Assembly: GCA_002919115.1 (NCBI GenBank)
Contig: PKER01000188.1
Coordinates: 1 to 10,958 of the forward strand
Length of the DNA: 10,958 bases
Source of the DNA: a bacterium
GTDB taxonomy: Bacteria; Actinomycetota; Thermoleophilia; Solirubrobacterales; 70-9
Reading direction: 5' to 3'
The notes beneath the pieces were generated by a model. That model was not told the origin of the DNA, searched no databases, and saw only the letters and a list, made by a program, of their open reading frames with translations. The first letter of the stretch is position 1, and the number at the start of each line of letters is the position of its first letter. The position numbers were made by a program, and so were the translations under genes. Below, in pieces: positions 6,703 to 10,958 of the stretch.

Positions 6703-7031
6703 TCGGCGGCGCCGGATTCCTCGAACTGCTCGGGCGGGACGATGGCCTCGAAGCCGCCCTCGTCGTTCGTGAGCGTGACCTCGACGATCACGGGGTCGCC
6801 GTTGGGCGCCGTCAGGTCACACTCGAACTTGCGGCCCTCCTCGACCTCGATGTCGTCCGGGCACTCGACCGTGACCTGCTCGGGATCGACCCCGACCTGC
6901 GCGGACATCTGGTCGCGGATCTTCGAGGCCAAGTCGTCGGCGTCGATGACCTCGGCGCCACAGGCGGCGAGCCCCAGCGCCCCGAGCGCGGCGACGGCCG
7001 CGGCCAGAAGGCGGCGGTATGTGCTTCGCAT
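6690..7031 (-). CDS. Small DUF4333-type lipoprotein
   Basis: The protein has 113 residues from an ATG at 7031 with GGAAGG a few bases upstream. A TTG eight codons further upstream would place extra charged residues before the signal peptide and is disfavoured. The N-terminus is a lipoprotein signal: MRSTYRR, a hydrophobic stretch (8-20), then the lipobox LAAC (21-24). C24 should be lipidated, with the mature protein anchored outside the membrane. The mature part matches the DUF4333 layout: a short helix (ADDLASKIRDQMSAQVG), then VTVECPDDIEVEEGRKFECDL, with two cysteines (C57, C71) likely to form a disulfide, then a beta-strand pair. The tail is acidic. Family function is unknown; members are common in actinobacterial envelopes. 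It faces the CBS gene convergently and sits 105 bases past the asd stop on the same strand. Confidence 0.82.
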   Translation of the reverse strand: MRSTYRRLLAAAVAALGALGLAACGAEVIDADDLASKIRDQMSAQVGVDPEQVTVECPDDIEVEEGRKFECDLTAPNGDPVIVEVTLTNDEGGFEAIVPPEQFEESGAAEGAE

Positions 7032-7055
7032 TGACCCTTCCTTTCCTCGGGTCAA
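7031..7055 (-). promoter_or_regulatory. Inverted repeat enclosing the lipoprotein ribosome-binding site and touching its start codon
   Basis: TTGACCC (7031-7037) and GGGTCAA (7049-7055) are perfect inverted repeats. The 11-base loop holds the purine-rich GAGGAAAGGAA on the coding strand. In the mRNA the Shine-Dalgarno sequence would lie in the loop and 3' arm, and the A of the AUG would be the last paired base. It could modulate translation, or as DNA be a 25-base operator. Confidence 0.4.
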
Positions 7056-7079
7056 CGCCGACCGCCGGCGAGCCCGAAT

Positions 7080-7095
7080 GCGTCGTGTCTGACGC
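7080..7095 (-). terminator. Weak candidate terminator after asd
   Basis: GCGTC-AGACAC-GACGC on the coding strand forms a five-pair stem with a six-base loop, about 42 bases after the asd stop. There is no T tract and the stem is short. It is listed because the 105-base gap otherwise shows no clear end signal for the lysC-asd transcript. Confidence 0.2.
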
Positions 7096-7136
7096 GGTCG
7101 TTCTCTTCTTGATTCCTCAGGGGCAGCGGCTCGCTC

Positions 7137-8188
7137 TCAGGCGAACGAGCCCGCGCCCTCCGGCACGCGCACGAGGTCACGCTCGGCGAGGAGCTCGGCG
7201 AGCTGCACGGCATTCGTGGCCGCGCCCTTGCGCAGGTTGTCGCCGACCACCCAGAGGTTGAGGCAGCGCTCGTGCGAGGGGTCGCGGCGCACGCGCCCGA
7301 CCACGACCTCGTCGCGCCCGGCCACGTCCGCGGCCAGCGGGTAGATCCCCTCGCCCGGCGAGTCCGCGACGACGACGTTCGGAGCCTCGGCCAGGATCTC
7401 CCGGCAGCGCTCCGGCGAGAGCGGCTCGCGCGTCTGGATGTTGATCGACTCGGAGTGCCCGGCGATCACCGGCACCCGCGCGCAGGTCGCCGAGATGCGC
7501 AGCGACTCCTCGGTCTCGCCGAGGATCTTCCGCGTCTCGGCCATCACCTTGCGCTCCTCGGTCGTGTAGTCGTCGCCGTCCTTGAAGCTCTCCACCTGGG
7601 GCATGATGTTGAAGGCGATCTGGTGCGGGTAGACCTTCGCCTCGGGCTTCTCGCCGGCGAGGATCGCCTTCGTCTGGTCGAGCAGCTCCTGGATCGCCTT
7701 CTGGCCCGTCCCGGAGACCGCCTGGTAGGTCGAGACGACGATGCGCTCGATGCCGACCGCGCGGTGGATGGGCGCGAGCGCGACCATCATCACCATCGTC
7801 GTGCAGTTCGGGTTGGCGACGATGCCGCGGTGCGAGTCGACCGCGTCCGGGTTGACCTCGGCGACCACGAGCGGCACGTCGTCGTGCATGCGCCAGTAGC
7901 TCGTGTTGTCGACGACGACGGCACCCGCGTCGACGATGCGCGGCGCCCACTCCGAGCTCACGGCGCCGCCCGCCGAGGAGAGCACGACGTCGAGCCCCTG
8001 AATGGACTCCTCGGAGAGCGCCTTGACCTCGACCTCGTCGCCGGCGAACGGCAGGCGCTTGCCGGCCGAGCGCTCGGACGCGAGCGGCACGAGCTCGGCG
8101 ACGGGGAAGTTCCGCTCCTCGAGGACCTCCAGGATCGTCGATCCGACGGCCCCGGTCGCGCCGAGGACGCCGACCCGGTAGGTGCGGC

Positions 8189-8192
<4 letters not shown>
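7137..8192 (-). CDS. asd: Aspartate-semialdehyde dehydrogenase
   Basis: The enzyme (EC 1.2.1.11) reduces aspartyl-4-phosphate to aspartate semialdehyde with NADPH, the branch point toward diaminopimelate/lysine and homoserine (threonine, methionine). At 351 residues it has normal length. The N-terminal Rossmann fold starts VGVLGATGAVGSTILEVL with the nucleotide-binding GATGAVG at 11-17. The catalytic Cys is C130 in VANPNCTTMVMMVAL. Q157 in STYQAVSGTGQ, R239 in TCARVPV and H246 in VIAGHSESI fall at the conserved substrate-binding and acid/base positions. The ATG overlaps the lysC stop by four bases (ATGA) and has no clear Shine-Dalgarno sequence, so translation is probably coupled to lysC by reinitiation. 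It is a soluble cytosolic enzyme. Confidence 0.97.
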
Positions 8193-9463
<1,271 letters not shown>

Positions 9464-9471
9464 GGTCGCCG

Positions 9472-9483
9472 AGGATAGATCCT
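9472..9483 (-). promoter_or_regulatory. lysC leaderless promoter -10 box inside a small palindrome
   Basis: On the coding strand TATCCT (9477-9472) fits TANNNT. Eight bases then separate it from the GTG at 9463, so the transcript would start at or just before the start codon. The box is half of the palindrome AGGAT-AG-ATCCT (9472-9483), a possible repressor site, since a protein there would cover the -10 element. No clear -35 is seen. Confidence 0.5.
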
Positions 9484-9520
9484 CGCCGGGCTTTCGTGCG
9501 GTCACGCGTCAAAAGCGGCC

Positions 9521-9541
9521 GGTCGCCGGTCGCCGGTCGCC
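9521..9541. repeat. Three tandem copies of GGTCGCC
   Basis: GGTCGCC occurs three times head to tail (9521-9527, 9528-9534, 9535-9541) in the gap between recR and lysC, followed by another GGCG. A partial match (GGTCGCCG) occurs just upstream of the lysC start at 9464-9471. It may be slippage-prone simple sequence or part of the lysC upstream region. Confidence 0.5.
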
Positions 9542-9574
9542 GGCGAATCGATCGAGCGGCGCCCGCCCACCGGA

Positions 9575-9619
9575 ACGTTCAGCCCACGTCGTCGAAAAGC
9601 GACGACCAGGGCTGAACGT
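9575..9619 (-). terminator. 45-base interrupted palindrome downstream of recR, probable transcription terminator
   Basis: ACGTTCAGCCC (9575-9585) is mirrored exactly by GGGCTGAACGT (9609-9619). Inside, GTCGTCG (9588-9594) is mirrored by CGACGAC (9600-9606) around a five-base AAAAG loop. The two stems are joined by a symmetric two-by-two mismatch (AC against CA). That gives 18 base pairs, far more than chance for a 195-base gap. It lies about 40 bases after the recR stop and about 110 before the lysC start, so ending the dnaX-ybaB-recR transcript is the simplest role. There is no T tract on the minus strand. A protein-binding site, or a structured RNA, is also possible. Confidence 0.6.
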
Positions 9620-9658
9620 GCGGCCTCGGGCTGGAGAACCGGCGACGGCCAGTGGCAG

Positions 9659-10255
9659 CTAGCCGCTCACCGCCCGGCGCCCCGCTAGCGCCCGGCCGAG
9701 CGTCACCTCGTCGGCGTGCTCGAGGTCGGCGCCCACCGGCAGCCCGCTCGCGAGGCGGGTGACCGTGGTCTTGTCGCGCAGAAGCTCGGCGATGTGGATG
9801 GCGGTCGCCTCCCCCGTCGTCGTGGGGTTGGTCGCCAGCACGACCTCGTTGACGCCGCCGCGCTCGACGCGCTGGACGAGCTCCGCGATCCGCAGGTCCT
9901 CGGGGTCGACGCCGTCGATCGGCGAGAGCGCGCCGCCGAGCACGTGGTAGAGCCCGCGGTACTCGTGCGTGCGCTCGATCGGGATCACGTCCTGGGGCTC
10001 CTCGACGACGCAGATCACGCTGCGGTCGCGGCGCTCGTCCTCGCAGATCCGGCAGCGGGGGCCCTCCGCGAGGTTGAAGCACTCCTCGCACAGCCCGACG
10101 TTCGCCTTGACGTCGCGCACGGCGTCGGCGAGCGCGAGCGCGTCCTCCTCGGAGGCGCGCAGGATGTGGAAGGCGAGCCGCTGCGCGGTTCGCTGGCCGA
10201 TCCCCGGGAGCTTCGCGAGCTCCGCGATCAGGCGCTGGACTGGCTGCGCGTACAA
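9659..10255 (-). CDS. recR: Recombination mediator protein RecR
   Basis: RecR works with RecO (and RecF) to load RecA on gapped single-stranded DNA during recombinational repair. It has 198 residues, the normal length. Domains in order: a helix-hairpin-helix with LPGIGQRTAQRLAFH (16-30); a four-cysteine zinc finger with C56, C59, C68 and C71 (CEECFNLAEGPRCRIC); a Toprim domain from about 79, with CVVEEPQDVIPIERTHEYRG and the family-typical YHVLGGALSPIDGV; and a C-terminal Walker-B-like GLPVGADLEHADEVTLGRAL. The start is a TTG at 10255, since MYAQPVQRLIAEL matches known RecR N-termini and no other in-frame start is nearby. GAGG lies close upstream. It begins seven bases after the ybaB stop, so the genes are probably co-transcribed and translationally coupled. 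Confidence 0.96.
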   Translation of the reverse strand: MYAQPVQRLIAELAKLPGIGQRTAQRLAFHILRASEEDALALADAVRDVKANVGLCEECFNLAEGPRCRICEDERRDRSVICVVEEPQDVIPIERTHEYRGLYHVLGGALSPIDGVDPEDLRIAELVQRVERGGVNEVVLATNPTTTGEATAIHIAELLRDKTTVTRLASGLPVGADLEHADEVTLGRALAGRRAVSG

Positions 10256-10262
10256 GCCCTCG

Positions 10263-10619
10263 CTACATCCCCGGCAGGCCGAGCCCGCCGAGCCCGCCGC
10301 CCAGGCCGCCAGCGACGCCGCCGAGCCGCTGCGAGGCGAGCTCCTGCGCCGCGCGCAGGCCCTCGTTGACGGCCGCCACGACCATGTCCTGCAGGAGCTC
10401 CGGGTCCTCCGGGTCGATCGCCTCGGGGTCGATCTGCAGCTCGAGCAGGCGCAGGTCGCCGCTCATCTTCACCTTCACCATGCCGCCGCCGGCGCTCGCG
10501 TCGACGACCTCGTCCTTGAGCTTCTCCTGGGCCTCGACCATGTCGGCCTGGACCTTCTGGAGCTGCTTCATCATCGAGTTCAGGTCGAACCCGCCGGGCC
10601 CACCTCGGGGTCTGCTCAC
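10263..10619 (-). CDS. ybaB: YbaB/EbfC family nucleoid-associated DNA-binding protein
   Basis: The protein has 118 residues. The family forms dimeric, tweezer-shaped DNA-binding proteins associated with the nucleoid, and the gene is typically found between dnaX and recR as here. The N-terminal helix has MMKQLQKVQADMVEAQEKLK (16-35). The central beta sheet is VVDASAGGGMVKVKMSGDLR, followed by LLELQIDPEAIDPEDPELL and a C-terminal helix (VAAVNEGLRAAQELASQRL). The last 19 residues, from G100, are almost only Gly, Leu and Ala, ending LPGM: a flexible tail. The GTG start overlaps the dnaX stop by four bases (GTGA). A strong GAGGAGG lies within dnaX's last codons, which supports coupled translation. 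Confidence 0.94.
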   Translation of the reverse strand: MSRPRGGPGGFDLNSMMKQLQKVQADMVEAQEKLKDEVVDASAGGGMVKVKMSGDLRLLELQIDPEAIDPEDPELLQDMVVAAVNEGLRAAQELASQRLGGVAGGLGGGLGGLGLPGM

Positions 10620-10958
10620 GCTTCCTCCTCGTTCTGCTCAGGGTCTTCGTCGAGGATCTCCTCCGCGTCGAACTCCGCCTTGAGCCGCGCGATGATCTCC
10701 TCCTCGTCCATCGGCCTCGCCTGCTCGGGAGCCGCGGGCGCGATCTCCTCGTCCTCGACGATCGTGCACACGGGCTTGAGCGGCGCGCCCACGACCGCCC
10801 GCACGGCCGCCGTGATGCGCTCGCGCGCGTCGGGGCTCTCCGCCTTGCGCTTGTTGAACGACGCGCCGGGCGGGAAGCCGATCTCGATCACGCCCTGGGT
10901 CCCGTCGATCCCGACCGGGCGGCTGACCGAGAGCGCGTGCGCGAGCAGCGCCCGGTAC
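10616..10958 (-). CDS. dnaX: DNA polymerase III subunit gamma/tau, C-terminal 113 residues (gene enters from the right edge)
   Basis: Only the end of the gene is in the window: 113 codons plus stop, open at the right edge. The segment ALLAHALSVSRPVGIDG, then GVIEIGFPPGASFNKRKAES and ITAAVRAVVGAPLKPVCTI, is the small C-terminal domain found at the end of bacterial tau subunits (wording FNKRKAE is characteristic). It is followed by an acidic, low-complexity tail rich in Glu and Asp. The ATPase domain that drives clamp loading lies outside. Identification rests on this domain plus the conserved dnaX-ybaB-recR order. Any internal frameshift that makes the short gamma form would also lie outside the window. 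The GTG at 10891 inside this stretch is a codon, not a start. Confidence 0.85.
   Translation of the reverse strand, partial: YRALLAHALSVSRPVGIDGTQGVIEIGFPPGASFNKRKAESPDARERITAAVRAVVGAPLKPVCTIVEDEEIAPAAPEQARPMDEEEIIARLKAEFDAEEILDEDPEQNEEEA

Noticed and set aside
9464..9505. Longer lysC start at the GTG at 9505
   Set aside because: The 14 extra residues have no counterpart in known aspartokinases, and the region holds the TATCCT box and palindrome.

Overview
The window is very GC-rich, and its translations look like a high-GC actinomycete, most plausibly a deep-branching one of the Thermoleophilia/Solirubrobacterales kind. That placement is inferred from protein flavour and gene order; no rRNA is present. 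The run dnaX-ybaB-recR followed by lysC-asd on one strand matches the neighbourhood known from Mycobacterium and Corynebacterium, so the right half is conserved chromosomal core. The left half is accessory: regulation, transport and redox. I see no tRNA, rRNA, CRISPR array, insertion sequence or phage gene. No gene-less stretch exceeds about 200 bases.

Left part (1-4590): a minus-strand pair encodes a small cupin protein and a flavin-dependent oxidoreductase of the FAD_binding_4 (berberine-bridge-like) family, whose C-terminus runs off the left edge. It diverges from a 939-residue LuxR-type regulator with an N-terminal ATPase (LAL family). The 172-base shared intergenic region carries a promoter-like box abutting the regulator's GTG, and repeats that could be operators.

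Middle (4591-7031): a 51-residue protein gene, too short for most gene callers, lies between the regulator and a transporter of the ArsB/NhaD ion-transporter superfamily. The transporter is followed after 10 bases by a two-CBS-domain protein, suggesting a transporter with a nucleotide-sensing regulatory partner. A convergent minus-strand gene encodes a small DUF4333-type lipoprotein with a start-codon hairpin.

Right part (7137-10958, all minus strand, so read right to left): the end of dnaX, then ybaB (4-base overlap), recR (7-base gap), a striking 45-base interrupted palindrome, and lysC overlapping asd by 4 bases. dnaX, ybaB and recR serve replication and recombinational repair. lysC and asd carry out the first two steps from aspartate toward lysine, threonine, methionine and diaminopimelate. 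lysC contains a well-placed internal start matching the separately translated beta subunit of Corynebacterium/Bacillus-type aspartokinases.

Two translation-initiation styles coexist. Genes inside or downstream in operons have good Shine-Dalgarno sequences. Three first genes (regulator, transporter, lysC) lack one and instead have a TANNNT box 6-9 bases before the start codon, as expected for leaderless mRNAs. Nothing here clearly amounts to a new defence or mobile system. The best leads are the 45-base palindrome, the 51-residue protein with its twin GGTT/AACC palindromes, the transporter-CBS pair, and the cupin that lacks its usual metal-binding histidines.
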